From Nocardia xishanensis NBRC 101358 (GTDB lineage Bacteria; Actinomycetota; Actinomycetes; Mycobacteriales; Mycobacteriaceae), in NCBI RefSeq assembly GCF_001613365.1, contig NZ_BDCF01000001.1, forward strand, positions 1-64,000: a stretch of DNA of 64,000 nucleotides, given 5' to 3'. Position numbers and translations under genes: made by a program. Below the pieces are notes generated by a model. The model was not told the DNA's origin, searched no databases, and saw only the letters and a program-made list of their open reading frames with translations. How positions within the stretch are numbered: position 1 is the stretch's first letter; each line of letters starts with the position of its first letter. Shown one piece after another: positions 27,564-36,063 of this stretch.

Positions 27564-27594
27564 TCGTCAACGTTGATACCGGTGTGAAGGTCAA
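27564..27594 (-). promoter_or_regulatory. MerR-type promoter and operator
   Basis: On the minus strand TTGACC (27594-27589) and TGACGA (27569-27564) are separated by 19 bp, the long spacer of MerR-activated promoters. The spacer contains an imperfect palindrome TTCACACCGGTATCAA (27573-27588) centred on ACCGGT. It serves the oxidoreductase gene. Confidence 0.65.
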
Positions 27595-27605
27595 GCGAGG
27601 ATTCG

Positions 27606-28013
27606 ATGCGGATCGGGGAACTGAGTCGTCGGACGGGCGTCAACGCTCACCAGCTGCGCTACTACGAGGCCCAGGGTCTGCTGGAGGCGGACCGCGGCGC
27701 GAACGGTTACCGCGAGTTCGACGAGAGCGCCGTGCTGCGGGTGAAGCAGATCCGGCACCTGCTCGGTGCCGGTCTGTCCTCCGAGGACATCGCGTACCTT
27801 CTGCCCTGCGCGGTCGGCGAGGCTCCCGAGCTGCCCGGATGTCCCGAGTTGCTGACGGCGATGCGATCCCGGTTGCAGCGACTGAACGATCAGATGGACA
27901 AGCTCGCTCGATCCCGCGACGCTCTCGCCGACTACATCGACGCGGCCGAGCGCATGGGCGGCGACAACTATCCGCCCTTCGGCGATGTCGCCGTGGAGCG
28001 CGTCCCCGCCTGA
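27606..28013 (+). CDS. MerR-family transcriptional regulator
   Basis: A 135-residue MerR regulator. The N-terminus MRIGELSRRTGVNAHQLRYYEAQGLL is the winged helix, NGYREFDESAVLRVKQIRHL the second helix pair, and a long dimerisation coiled coil follows (LLTAMRSRLQRLNDQMDKL). Cys occurs only at the LLPCAVG and PGCPEL positions, so thiol or metal sensing is possible but unproven. The ATG at 27606 lies 18 nt from the operator in the shared promoter region, so autoregulation is expected. The likely target is the divergent imine-reductase-like gene. Confidence 0.92.
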   Translation: MRIGELSRRTGVNAHQLRYYEAQGLLEADRGANGYREFDESAVLRVKQIRHLLGAGLSSEDIAYLLPCAVGEAPELPGCPELLTAMRSRLQRLNDQMDKLARSRDALADYIDAAERMGGDNYPPFGDVAVERVPA

Positions 28014-28305
28014 GCCAGCTTGCGCGCCGGAACCTGCACCACAGCATCGAATTTCGCGTTCGAGCACGCTGGTGGTCGGTCTCACCGGTTCGGCGCACCG
28101 GGCGGGGCTGCCCGCCGACGACGAGTGGCTGACGCTGGACGATCCGGTGCTCGCGGCGCGGGTCGCCGCCGCGCACGTCGCGACCCTCGACGGTCGCCTG
28201 GAGCCGCGGCGTGCGGTCTGCCGAAGCCGGGCACCGCCAACGAGATCGCGGCCACCGTGCCGGGCGATGTCGAGCGGCACAGGGGTTCGGAGTCGCCCGT
28301 GCGAT
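28014..28305. other. 292-bp gap with a possible gene remnant
   Basis: The plus strand reads VVGLTGSAHRAGLPADDEW then LTLDDPVLAARVAAAHVATL (about 28070-28190) with protein-like composition, but it has no credible start and runs into low-quality Arg/Pro-rich sequence. It may be the leftover of a decayed gene. No promoter or terminator is evident. Confidence 0.3.
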
Positions 28306-30360
28306 TCAGCTGCGAGCAAGCGACTCCCGCAAATCCTCCGCCGTGGTGACCGGTAGATCGCAGACCGACCCGCGGCAGACATAGGCCGCCGCCGCACCGG
28401 ACACCAGCGGCCGATCGACGAGCAGCGGAGCGGAATCCGGCGCTCCGGCCAGAACGACCGAGCCGCCCGGCGCGAGCTCGCGCGCCACGGCGAGCAATTC
28501 CGTTGCGGTGTCGGCATTCTCGGCCGCCGACGCGACGGCGATCTGGATCGGACCGCGCAACGCGGCCTCCGCCACGGTGAGCCACTGGCCCGCCGAGCGC
28601 GGCGCACGGGCGAGGACGACCGCACCGCGCCGGAGCGTCGCCTCCGCGAGTTCCCCGTAGCGCGCCGCCCGCTCGACATCGCTGACCGCCGCGGCGGTGA
28701 GCAGTGCCTCGGCGAGAGCCGAAGCACCGGCCGGGGTTGCGCCGTCGATCGGGTCGCGCGGGCGGGCGACGAGGGTTTCGGCGTCGTCGGCGGTGTCGAA
28801 CCAGCTGCCGGGCGCCTCGGCATCGGCGAAGCGTTCGACGGCGGTGTCCAGCAGCCGCTGCGCCTGGTCGAGCCGCTCCGGGTCGCCGGTGGCCTGATAC
28901 AGCGCGAGCAGGCCGGTGACCAGCCAGGCGTAGTCCTCCAGCACGCCCGCCGAGGCTCCGACCGCGCCGCCGAGCGAGGCCCGCCGCACCCGTCCGCCGA
29001 CCACGTGCTCGGCGAGCAGATACCGCGCGCAGCGATCCGCGGCCGCCACCCAATCCGGCCGTCCCACTGCGGAACCCGCCTCGGCGAGCGCGGTGATCGC
29101 CATCCCGTTCCACGCGGTGACGACCTTGTCGTCGCGGGCGGGCTGCGGGCGACGGGCCCGTTCGGCGCGCAACGTCTCCCTGATCCGGTCGAACCGCTCC
29201 TGCTCGGCCGCGTCACGCGGATCGCGGTAGCGCGTGAGAACCGAGGTGCCCTGCTCGAAGTTCCCCGCCGTCGTCACCCCGAAAACATCAGCGGCCCAAG
29301 CGCCTTCGATGGGACCGAGCGCGCCGACCAGTTCCGCGGGCGTCCACACGTAGGTCGCGCCCTCGACGCCCGGACCGCCCGGTTCGAGATGAGTATCGGC
29401 GTCCAGCGCGGAGGCGAACCCGCCGTGCTCGGTCCCGAGGTCGTCGAGGATGAAGTGCGCGGTCTCGCAGGTGACACGGAGCGCGAGCGAATCCTGTGCG
29501 TGCGGTGTCCGGCGCGCCAAATGCGCGTAGGCGCGCAGCAATTGCGCGTTGTCGTACAACATCTTCTCGAAATGCGGTACCAGCCAACGATTGTCGACCG
29601 AGTAGCGAGCGAAGCCGCCGCGCAGCTGGTCGTAGATGCCGCCGCGCGCCATCGCGTCGGCCGCGCGCTGCACGACGCCGCGCACGGTCTGGTCGCCGGT
29701 GCGCTCCCAGCTGCGCAACAGTCCCTCCAGCAGCGCGGACGGCGGGAACTTCGGCGCCCTCCCGAATCCGCCGTGCTCGGCGTCCTCGTCGCGCAGCACC
29801 GCCGCCACCGCGTGGTCGAGCAGTTCGGGGGAGATGGTCAGATCGGCATCGGGTAGCCCGGCCGCCTGCGCGCGCAGGGCCTCGGCGACCTGCGCCGACG
29901 CCTTGTCGACATCCTCGCGCCGGTTGCGCCAGGTGTCGCCGACGGCGGTGAGCACCTCGGCGAACGAGGGCATCCCGCCGCGCCGATGCTTCGGGTAGTA
30001 GGTGCCGCAGTAGAACGGTTCGCCGTCGGGGGTGAGGAAGCTGGTCATCGGCCAGCCGCCCTGCCCCGTCATGGCGACGGTGGCATTCATGTAGACCGCG
30101 TCGAGGTCGGGGCGCTCCTCGCGGTCCACCTTCACGCAGACGAAGTGGTCGTTCATCAGCGCCGCGGTCGCCTCGTCCTCGAACGACTCGTGCGCCATCA
30201 CATGGCACCAGTGGCAGGAGGCGTAGCCGATCGAGAGCAGGATCGGCACGTCGCGCCGCCGCGCTTCGGCCAGCGCATCGGCATCCCACTCCCACCAGTG
30301 CACCGGATTGTCCGCGTGCTGGCGCAGATACGGTGAGGTCGCTTTCCCGAGCCGGTTCAT
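28306..30360 (-). CDS. DUF255 thioredoxin-like protein with six-hairpin glycosidase-like domain
   Basis: A 684-residue protein of the YyaL/spermatogenesis-associated-protein-20 family. The N-terminal thioredoxin-like domain starts ATSPYLRQHADNPVHWWEW and carries the CxxC in YASCHWCHVMAHESFED; VKVDREERPDLDAVYM and GGWPMTSFLTPDG are hallmark motifs. The C-terminal two thirds is an alpha/alpha toroid. Function is unknown; a redox or N-acylglucosamine-epimerase-like role has been suggested for the fold. ATG 30360 begins the conserved N-terminus. It matches Rv1084 in order. Confidence 0.92.
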   Translation of the reverse strand: MNRLGKATSPYLRQHADNPVHWWEWDADALAEARRRDVPILLSIGYASCHWCHVMAHESFEDEATAALMNDHFVCVKVDREERPDLDAVYMNATVAMTGQGGWPMTSFLTPDGEPFYCGTYYPKHRRGGMPSFAEVLTAVGDTWRNRREDVDKASAQVAEALRAQAAGLPDADLTISPELLDHAVAAVLRDEDAEHGGFGRAPKFPPSALLEGLLRSWERTGDQTVRGVVQRAADAMARGGIYDQLRGGFARYSVDNRWLVPHFEKMLYDNAQLLRAYAHLARRTPHAQDSLALRVTCETAHFILDDLGTEHGGFASALDADTHLEPGGPGVEGATYVWTPAELVGALGPIEGAWAADVFGVTTAGNFEQGTSVLTRYRDPRDAAEQERFDRIRETLRAERARRPQPARDDKVVTAWNGMAITALAEAGSAVGRPDWVAAADRCARYLLAEHVVGGRVRRASLGGAVGASAGVLEDYAWLVTGLLALYQATGDPERLDQAQRLLDTAVERFADAEAPGSWFDTADDAETLVARPRDPIDGATPAGASALAEALLTAAAVSDVERAARYGELAEATLRRGAVVLARAPRSAGQWLTVAEAALRGPIQIAVASAAENADTATELLAVARELAPGGSVVLAGAPDSAPLLVDRPLVSGAAAAYVCRGSVCDLPVTTAEDLRESLARS

Positions 30361-30463
30361 ATCTTCCACGGTCTCACAAATCCGGCCACCCGCGCCGCAC
30401 CCGCTTGACTCTACCGCCGCTGGAGACCGGAGGCTCGATCCGAGTCCGACAGGAGGAGATATC

Positions 30464-31027
30464 GTGAAACTCGATCTGGCCAAGAGCGACAAGCAGTACT
30501 ACAGCGCACCGGCCGATCCGGTCCTACGCGCGTTCGACGGCTACGACTACGCCATGATCACCGGCTCCGGAGCGCCCACCGGGCCCGCGTACACCGACGC
30601 CGTCAAACTGCTCTATCAGGCCGCGTACCGAGCCAAGAAGATCGCAAAGGCGGACGGGCGGGATTTCGTGGTGCCGAAGCTCGAGGGTCTGTGGTGGGTG
30701 GAGTCCGACGAGCCGCCCCTCTCGGTGCCGCGCGAGCAGTGGCACTGGACCATGATGATCCGCATGCCGGAGGCGGTCACCGCGGCGATGCTCGGCGAGG
30801 GGCCCGTGCGATTCGAGCGCCTGGTCGAGGGCGAGTCGGTCCAGGCCCTGCACGCCGGACCGTATGTGACGGAGCCGGAGACGCTGTCGCGTATGGAGGC
30901 GTTCATGGCGGCCGAGGGACTTATCCCGCACGGACGCCACCACGAGATCTATCTGACCGATCCGAACAGGAGCCCGGACAGCCGGACGAGGACGATTCTG
31001 CGTCAGCCGGTGCGGCGGTCGAGCTGA
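30464..31027 (+). CDS. GyrI-like small-molecule-binding domain protein
   Basis: A 187-residue stand-alone GyrI-like (AraC effector-binding) domain. The opening KLDLAKSDKQYYSAPADP and later LEGLWWVESDEPPLSVPREQWHWTM then LVEGESVQALHAGPY fit the family, which binds hydrophobic ligands and in some cases hydrolyses cyclopropanes. There is no DNA-binding domain. GTG 30464 is preceded by AGGAGGAG 8 nt upstream, a strong ribosome site. It is divergent from the DUF255 gene. Confidence 0.85.
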   Translation: MKLDLAKSDKQYYSAPADPVLRAFDGYDYAMITGSGAPTGPAYTDAVKLLYQAAYRAKKIAKADGRDFVVPKLEGLWWVESDEPPLSVPREQWHWTMMIRMPEAVTAAMLGEGPVRFERLVEGESVQALHAGPYVTEPETLSRMEAFMAAEGLIPHGRHHEIYLTDPNRSPDSRTRTILRQPVRRSS

Positions 31028-31075
31028 TCGACCGCGCTCCCGTTCGTCGTCCGGTCTATCGACCGCGCGCCGGAA

Positions 31076-31639
31076 TCACCACTTACGACCGGTGTAGGCC
31101 AGCAGCTTGCGGTGCGGCGGGGCGTCATCCGGGATCGGCACCTCGGCCTCGTAGATACCCGGCGTGCGGAAGATATCGATGCCGCCCATGGCCCGCATGG
31201 TCGATAGCAGCTCGGCACACAGCGCGTCGTCGGCCAGGTCCGGCCGATCGATCGCCAGGGCGATGTCGACACCGTGCACCAAGACCTCGGTGAGGTGGAT
31301 CATCGCGGCGGCCGGGCCCGGCATCGGGCCGAGGCCGATCCGCACCGTCGCCGTCGGCACGTCGGGTCTGCGCCACGCGGCGCGATCCACCTCGGCCGCG
31401 GCCGCGTAGGCGCCCTGCGGGTCGCCGCCCAGCCAGTCGTCGCCGCGCGCGCCGCGCGGATCGTTCCCACTCAGCGCGGCTGCGAAGGTGTGCATCCCAC
31501 CCACCGTGTGGTTCAGTACCGCCCGCACATCCCAGTCACTGCACGGCGTCGGCGCGGCGAGCAGGTCGTCGTCGACTGCGGCGACGATCGCGCCGGTCAT
31601 GTCGAGAGCGCGGTCGATCTGGCCGATCACAGTGTCCAT
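31076..31639 (-). CDS. DinB-like TIGR03086-family metal-binding protein
   Basis: A 187-residue four-helix-bundle protein of the mycothiol-dependent maleylpyruvate isomerase N-terminal type. The three expected metal His are in NHTVGGMHTF and HLTEVLVHGVDIALA, and PTPCSDWDVRAVLNH is the signature start of the family. Members bind divalent metal and may use mycothiol; no substrate is known. Two in-frame ATGs exist; 31639 is preferred because GAAGG is 6 nt upstream, whereas it abuts the ATG at 31645. Confidence 0.87.
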   Translation of the reverse strand: MDTVIGQIDRALDMTGAIVAAVDDDLLAAPTPCSDWDVRAVLNHTVGGMHTFAAALSGNDPRGARGDDWLGGDPQGAYAAAAEVDRAAWRRPDVPTATVRIGLGPMPGPAAAMIHLTEVLVHGVDIALAIDRPDLADDALCAELLSTMRAMGGIDIFRTPGIYEAEVPIPDDAPPHRKLLAYTGRKW

Positions 31640-32004
31640 GGGCATCCTTCGGTCGAGCGGAGTTGGAGCATTGATAGCACGACCGGGTGACAGGTGTCGG
31701 CCGACGCACAAAGCGGTGCGCCGACCCCGAAAGGCGGCGAAAACGATTGCGCCCCGCCGACTGTCGCGAATCAGCGATCGCGCGGGAGTGCCTCTACCTT
31801 GGCAAAAGCCTTGTGTGACAACAGAACTGACCATCGCGAAAGTGATAGCAGCAAAGCCGGTTCGGGAACCCGTTCCAGTCCGGCCTGTGACGAACTCGGC
31901 ACCCGATCAGGTGTCAGCCCACTCGACAAGGCCTCGTTCGCCGAGTCTGGAAACCCGGGCTCGACGGGCGAGTTCGCGGTATCGCGCCGACGGTCGAGCC
32001 GCGC
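31640..32004. other. 365-bp intergenic region, nothing clear
   Basis: The gap upstream of the DinB-like gene and downstream of the mca operon shows no credible coding frame. An AT-richer patch CTTGTGTGACAACAG near 31810-31825 could be promoter or regulatory sequence for the DinB-like gene. Confidence 0.3.
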
Positions 32005-32280
32005 TCAAGTGGCTTGCGGTCGCCCCTCGGCGCCTGCGTCGTCGGGTCCGTCGGGCCGGTGCACCGCGCCGTGATCGGTCCCCTCGTCGGCTTCCTGATC
32101 CGGTTCGGGATGCTCGGGTTCGAAGGTCGGCGGCAGATTCTTCAGGTGCCGGTTCATCGAGCGCACCAGCAGGAAGGTGCCTGCGAGCAGCAGCAGAATG
32201 ACGGCCAGGCCCAATGGCGATGCCTTGCCGAATTCGGGGCCGGTCGGCGTCCCCGGGGTTTGCGCGAGCAGTTCCAACAT
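32005..32280 (-). CDS. Small single-pass membrane protein in the mca operon
   Basis: A 91-residue protein with one transmembrane helix (about residues 22-42, LGLAVILLLLAGTFLLVR) and a charged acidic/His-containing cytoplasmic tail rich in Glu, Asp and Pro. ATG 32280 overlaps the mca stop by 1 nt (TGATG on the minus strand), so translation is coupled. A small protein (Rv1083) lies beside mca in M. tuberculosis as well. Function unknown; a membrane partner for mycothiol conjugate handling is only a guess from context. Confidence 0.8.
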   Translation of the reverse strand: MLELLAQTPGTPTGPEFGKASPLGLAVILLLLAGTFLLVRSMNRHLKNLPPTFEPEHPEPDQEADEGTDHGAVHRPDGPDDAGAEGRPQAT

Positions 32281-33164
32281 CACCGGGTCGCGTCCTCGAT
32301 GCCCGCGAACAGGTCGGTCTCCGGGATGGCGGTGCGCACCCGGGTCTTGGCCAGCTCGAACTCCTCGGTCGGCCACAGCCGCTGCTGCATCTCCAGCGGG
32401 ATCGCGAAGAAGGCGCCGTTCGGGTCGATCTGCGTGGCGTGCGCTCGCAGCGCGTCGTCGCGCTGCGGGAAGTACTTACCGCATTCGATCTGCGTGGTCA
32501 CCCTGGACATCACGTCGCCGCGCTCCACCGCGTAGGCGCGAATGCGATCCAGCCACTCCTGCAACGGGAAGGGCTCGCCCATCCGCTCGTACTCGGCGGC
32601 GAACAGCTCCAGCCGCTTCATGCTGAAGCCGTGGTCGTAGTAGAGCTTGAGCGGCGTCCACGGCTCGCCCGCGCCGGGGAAGCGCTCCGGGTCGCCCGCC
32701 GCCTCGAACGCGGCCATCGACACCTGATGGCAGCGGATGTGGTCGGGGTGCGGGTAGCCGCCGGTCTCGTCGTAGGTGGTCATCACGTGCGGCCGGAACT
32801 CGCGCACCACGCGCACCAGCGCCTCGGTCGCCTCCTCCAGCGGCACCAGCGCGAAGCAGCCCTCCGGCAGCGGGGGCAGCGGGTCGCCCTCGGGCAGGCC
32901 GGAGTCGACGAAACCGAGCCAGGTCTGTCGCACGCCGAGCGCCCGCGCCGCGGCCGCCATCTCCTCGCGCCGGATCTCATCGATGCGCTCCAGCACCCCG
33001 GGCGTGTCCATCGCCGGGTTGAGGATGCTGCCGCGTTCGCCGCCGGTCAACGTCACGACGAGGACCTCGTGGCCCTCGTCGGCGTATCGGGCGGTCGTCG
33101 CGGCACCCTTGCTGGATTCGTCGTCTGGGTGGGCGTGCACCGCCATGAGGCGAAGGCCACTCAC
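32280..33164 (-). CDS. mca: Mycothiol S-conjugate amidase
   Basis: Zinc amidase that cleaves mycothiol S-conjugates into a mercapturic acid, exported from the cell, and GlcN-Ins, recycled to mycothiol; a detoxification step specific to mycothiol-producing actinobacteria. The 294 residues match Mca (Rv1082), closely related to Msh[12 protein letters not shown] gives zinc ligands H12 and D15, [13 protein letters not shown] the third His, and [14 protein letters not shown] the Mca C-terminal block. GTG 33164 yields [14 protein letters not shown] in line with the family start; longer forms would add a non-conserved extension. Confidence 0.96.
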   Translation of the reverse strand: MSGLRLMAVHAHPDDESSKGAATTARYADEGHEVLVVTLTGGERGSILNPAMDTPGVLERIDEIRREEMAAAARALGVRQTWLGFVDSGLPEGDPLPPLPEGCFALVPLEEATEALVRVVREFRPHVMTTYDETGGYPHPDHIRCHQVSMAAFEAAGDPERFPGAGEPWTPLKLYYDHGFSMKRLELFAAEYERMGEPFPLQEWLDRIRAYAVERGDVMSRVTTQIECGKYFPQRDDALRAHATQIDPNGAFFAIPLEMQQRLWPTEEFELAKTRVRTAIPETDLFAGIEDATR

Positions 33165-33264
33165 GTCTCGTTCACCATCGCTCTCGGTCGCGGGTGTCGG
33201 GTCTTCGTTCCCTATAGTTCCATTCGACCGTCTTTTGTTCCGACGTACCCCCCGGGAGCGACCA

Positions 33265-33729
33265 GTGACGAGCGATCCCACGCCCGAACGCAGCGGCGAC
33301 TCGGCCGCCGAGCAGGCGCGGCGACACGCCGACCGCTACGGGACGAAGCCGCGCACGCCGCGGCGCAAACTGGCCGTTGCGCTCGGCCTTCTGGTGGTCG
33401 CGGCAGGCATGGGCGTCGCCTATCTCGGTTTCCAGAAGTTCGGTCCCGAGGACATCGACGCCGAGCAGCTCGGCTACACGGTCGTCGACGACTCCACCCT
33501 GAGTATCAGGATGAAGGTCACCCGCGACGAGCCCGGCGAACCGGTGGTCTGCTTCGTGCGCGCGATGGACCGCGACGGCGCCGAGGTTGGCCGCCGCGAG
33601 GTGCTGATCGGCCCGTCGACGAGCGGAACGATCGAACTGACCACGACGGTCCGCTCCTCCGCGCGACCCGCGGCGGGCAACATCTACGGGTGCAGCGACA
33701 AGGTTCCCGAATATCTCCGGGCGGGGTGA
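33265..33729 (+). CDS. DUF4307 membrane protein
   Basis: A 154-residue protein: basic N-terminus with [13 protein letters not shown], one transmembrane helix (about residues 35-55, [19 protein letters not shown]), and an extracytoplasmic beta-rich domain ([20 protein letters not shown]). This is the DUF4307 layout, equivalent to Rv1081c, divergent from mca and upstream of greA. Function unknown. GTG 33265 follows GGGAG. The stop codon lies inside the first unit of a 23-bp tandem repeat. Confidence 0.87.
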   Translation: MTSDPTPERSGDSAAEQARRHADRYGTKPRTPRRKLAVALGLLVVAAGMGVAYLGFQKFGPEDIDAEQLGYTVVDDSTLSIRMKVTRDEPGEPVVCFVRAMDRDGAEVGRREVLIGPSTSGTIELTTTVRSSARPAAGNIYGCSDKVPEYLRAG

Positions 33730-33791
33730 TTCAGCACCTCCGCAGGGGGTAATTCAGTACCGCCGGACGGGGTGATTGGAGGCCTCCGCGC
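33723..33791 (+). repeat. Three 23-bp tandem repeats at the DUF4307 stop
   Basis: Units 33723-33745, 33746-33768 and 33769-33791 all begin GGGGT(G/A)ATT and share a CCGCC or CTCCG end. The first unit contains the stop codon. Divergence between units suggests an old duplication. Confidence 0.7.
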
Positions 33792-33883
33792 CAGGCGATC
33801 ACCCGCCCAGATCGGTATCCAGCGGGGCGAATCGACGGCGCGACGCCGATAAAAATAACTCCGACCTGCGTTTTTGTGATTCA

Positions 33884-34122
33884 TGCTAAAATGGCGTGAT
33901 ACACGGTTCCGTACCCCGGAGCCGTGTTTGCTGCATTGGCGGCCAGCGCTGCGCGTTCCGGGTTTTCGGGTTTGCCCGGAGCCGGGCCTGTCGGGGTTCG
34001 TAGGACCACCCCCCCAGGATGGCTCTCGCCGTCGGCTGGTGCATGCCTGCCTTCGGGTGGGTGATGCGGCAGTGCTCAGGGAATCCCGGCCCGCCGGGAA
34101 CAACTACTAGGGAGTGATCGAG
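33884..34122 (+). promoter_or_regulatory. greA promoter and structured leader
   Basis: An extended -10 element TGCTAAAAT (33884-33892) in an AT-rich island predicts transcription from about 33899. The first transcribed bases form an 11-bp hairpin with one wobble pair (33901-33911 with 33917-33927), and a second small stem TCCCGG/CCGGGA (34084-34089 with 34094-34099) sits 12 nt before the GGGAG ribosome site. The leader is thus about 220 nt, long for this genome. Confidence 0.6.
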
Positions 34123-34620
34123 ATGACTGAGACGAACGTGACCTGGCTGACCCAGGAGTCGCACGACAGGCTCAAGGGCGAACTCGACGCGCTCATCGCC
34201 AACCGTCCGGTCATCGCCGCGGAGATCAACGAACGTCGGGAAGAGGGCGACCTCAAGGAGAACGGCGGATACCACGCGGCGCGTGAGGAGCAGGGCCAGC
34301 AGGAGGCTCGCATCCGTCAGCTCCAGGAGTTGCTGAACACCGCCAAGGTCGGCGTCGCGCCGACCAAGTCCGGCGTCGCGCTGCCGGGCTCGGTCGTGAA
34401 GGTCTACTACGACGGCGACGAGTCCGACACCGAGACCTTCCTCATCGCCACCCGCGAAGAGGGCCTGCGCGGCAACTCCAACCTGGAGACGTACTCGCCG
34501 AACTCCCCGCTCGGCGGCGCGCTCATCGACGCGAAGGTCGGCGAGACCCGCGAATACACGCTGCCGAACGGCAACACCATGAAGGTGACGCTGGTCAGCG
34601 CCGAGCCGTACCACGGCTGA
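34123..34620 (+). CDS. greA: Transcription elongation factor GreA
   Basis: Rescues backtracked RNA polymerase by stimulating cleavage of the nascent RNA 3' end. The 165-residue protein has the N-terminal coiled coil with [19 protein letters not shown] at the tip carrying the acidic catalytic pair, and the C-terminal FKBP-like domain ending in [15 protein letters not shown] and [12 protein letters not shown] 34123 gives [18 protein letters not shown] as in mycobacteria; GTG 34114 is a less likely start. Equivalent to Rv1080c. Confidence 0.97.
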   Translation: MTETNVTWLTQESHDRLKGELDALIANRPVIAAEINERREEGDLKENGGYHAAREEQGQQEARIRQLQELLNTAKVGVAPTKSGVALPGSVVKVYYDGDESDTETFLIATREEGLRGNSNLETYSPNSPLGGALIDAKVGETREYTLPNGNTMKVTLVSAEPYHG

Positions 34621-34705
34621 TCCCGCCGCGCGCTCCTCGTCGGCGCGCGGGCGCCGATCCGGTCGCCGACCGGATCCGGACCGAGAAAACCCGACCGATA
34701 CGCGA

Positions 34706-34735
34706 GCGGCCGCACTCGATCCCGAGTGCGGCCGC
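34706..34735. terminator. Bidirectional terminator between greA and metB
   Basis: A perfect 13-bp stem (34706-34718 with 34723-34735) with an ATCC loop lies between the convergent stops at 34620 and 34764. Confidence 0.8.
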
Positions 34736-34763
34736 TTCGTCGTATCCATTCCTGTTTCTGTCC

Positions 34764-35909
34764 TTATTTCGCGAGCGCCTGCTCGACGTCGGCCAGCAGG
34801 TCGCTGATGTCCTCGATGCCGACCGAGAGCCGCACCAGATCCGCGGGCACCTCCAGCAGCGAGCCCTCGGTGGACGCGTGCGTCATGGCGCCGGGGTGCT
34901 CGATCAGCGATTCGACGCCGCCCAGCGACTCGGCGAGGGTGAAGATCTCGGTCCGCGAGCAGAAGTCGTGGGCCGCTTCCTTGCCGCCGTGCAGCCGCAC
35001 CGAGATCATCCCGCCGAACCGGCGCATCTGCTTGTCGGCGACCACGTGTCCGGGGTGCTCGGGCAGACCGGGGTAGATGACCTGGGAGATGGCCGGATGC
35101 TTGGCGAGGAAGTCGGCGAGGGTCTCCGCGTTGTCGCAGTGCCGCTCCATGCGCACCGCGAGCGTCTTGGTGCCGCGCATGGTGAGGAACGAATCGAACG
35201 GACCGGGCACCGCGCCCGCGCCGTTCTGCAGGAAGCCGAACGCCGCGTCCAGCTCCGCGTCGTCGGTGATCAGCGCGCCACCCACCACGTCGGAATGTCC
35301 GCCCAGGTACTTGGTGGTCGAGTGCACCACGATGTCGGCGCCGAGCAGCAGCGGCTGTTGCAGGTACGGGGTGGCGAAGGTGTTGTCCACCACGAGCTTC
35401 GCCCCCGCGGCGTGCGCGACGTCGGCGAGCGCGGGGATGTCGCCGATGCTCAGCAGCGGGTTGGTCGGGGTCTCGACCCAGATCAGTTTGGTGTTCGGGC
35501 GGATCGCCGCGCGCATCTCGTCGGTGTTGAACACGTGCGCGGGCGAGTGCTCGATGCCCCACTGGCTGAAAACCTTGTCGATCAGCCGGAAAGTGCCGCC
35601 GTAAGCGTCGTCCGGGATGACGATGTGATCGCCGGGGCGCAGCGTCGCGCGCAGCGCACAGTCGGTCGCGGCCATGCCGGATGCGAAAGCCCTTCCGTAC
35701 CGGCCGGATTCGAGTGCGGCCAGGTTCGCTTCGAGCGCGGTCCGCGTCGGGTTGCCGGTGCGCGCGTACTCGTAGCCGCCGCGCAGGCCGCCGACGCCGT
35801 CCTGAGCGAAGGTCGAGCTCGCGTAGATGGGCACGTTGACCGCGCCGGTCTGGGGGTCGGGATCGAATCCGGCGTGCACGGCGCGTGTGGAGAATCCCAG
35901 CTCACTCAT
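34764..35909 (-). CDS. metB: Cystathionine gamma-synthase/lyase family enzyme
   Basis: A 381-residue PLP enzyme of trans-sulfuration. The PLP lysine is K200 in VHSTTKYLGGHSDVVGG, with YEYARTGNPTR and the SGMAATDCAL phosphate-binding region upstream. The closest named homologue is M. tuberculosis MetB (Rv1079), but CGS and cystathionine gamma-lyase cannot be separated by sequence alone; the nearby cbs gene makes a lyase role in cysteine synthesis from methionine plausible. ATG 35909 has a TACGCT box 6 nt upstream and no ribosome site, so the message is probably leaderless. Confidence 0.93.
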   Translation of the reverse strand: MSELGFSTRAVHAGFDPDPQTGAVNVPIYASSTFAQDGVGGLRGGYEYARTGNPTRTALEANLAALESGRYGRAFASGMAATDCALRATLRPGDHIVIPDDAYGGTFRLIDKVFSQWGIEHSPAHVFNTDEMRAAIRPNTKLIWVETPTNPLLSIGDIPALADVAHAAGAKLVVDNTFATPYLQQPLLLGADIVVHSTTKYLGGHSDVVGGALITDDAELDAAFGFLQNGAGAVPGPFDSFLTMRGTKTLAVRMERHCDNAETLADFLAKHPAISQVIYPGLPEHPGHVVADKQMRRFGGMISVRLHGGKEAAHDFCSRTEIFTLAESLGGVESLIEHPGAMTHASTEGSLLEVPADLVRLSVGIEDISDLLADVEQALAK

Positions 35910-35915
35910 GGGGAC

Positions 35916-35921
35916 AGCGTA
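35916..35921 (-). promoter_or_regulatory. -10 box TACGCT of metB
   Basis: On the minus strand TACGCT ends 6 nt before ATG 35909, with no ribosome site. The divergent acyl-CoA dehydrogenase gene has the same hexamer at the same distance. Confidence 0.5.
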
Positions 35922-36051
35922 AAGGGGGGCGTTTTCGGAGCATCCGCCCGGGGCGCGTCGTGACGCCCGTCTCGGTCTCGATCGCAGCCGATCGGCCGAC
36001 CAGCAACCGCCCGCGGATTCGTTCCGGCGAGCTTCCTGCGGCGGCGCGATT

Positions 36052-36057
36052 TACGCT
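36052..36057 (+). promoter_or_regulatory. -10 box TACGCT of the acyl-CoA dehydrogenase gene
   Basis: TACGCT ends 6 nt before ATG 36064 with no ribosome site; predicted leaderless start. Confidence 0.5.
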
Positions 36058-36063
36058 GACTGC

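Noticed and set aside
33883..34110. 75-codon plus-strand frame in the greA leader
   Set aside because: It starts inside the predicted -10 box, has Arg/Pro-rich composition and no ribosome site; more likely chance.
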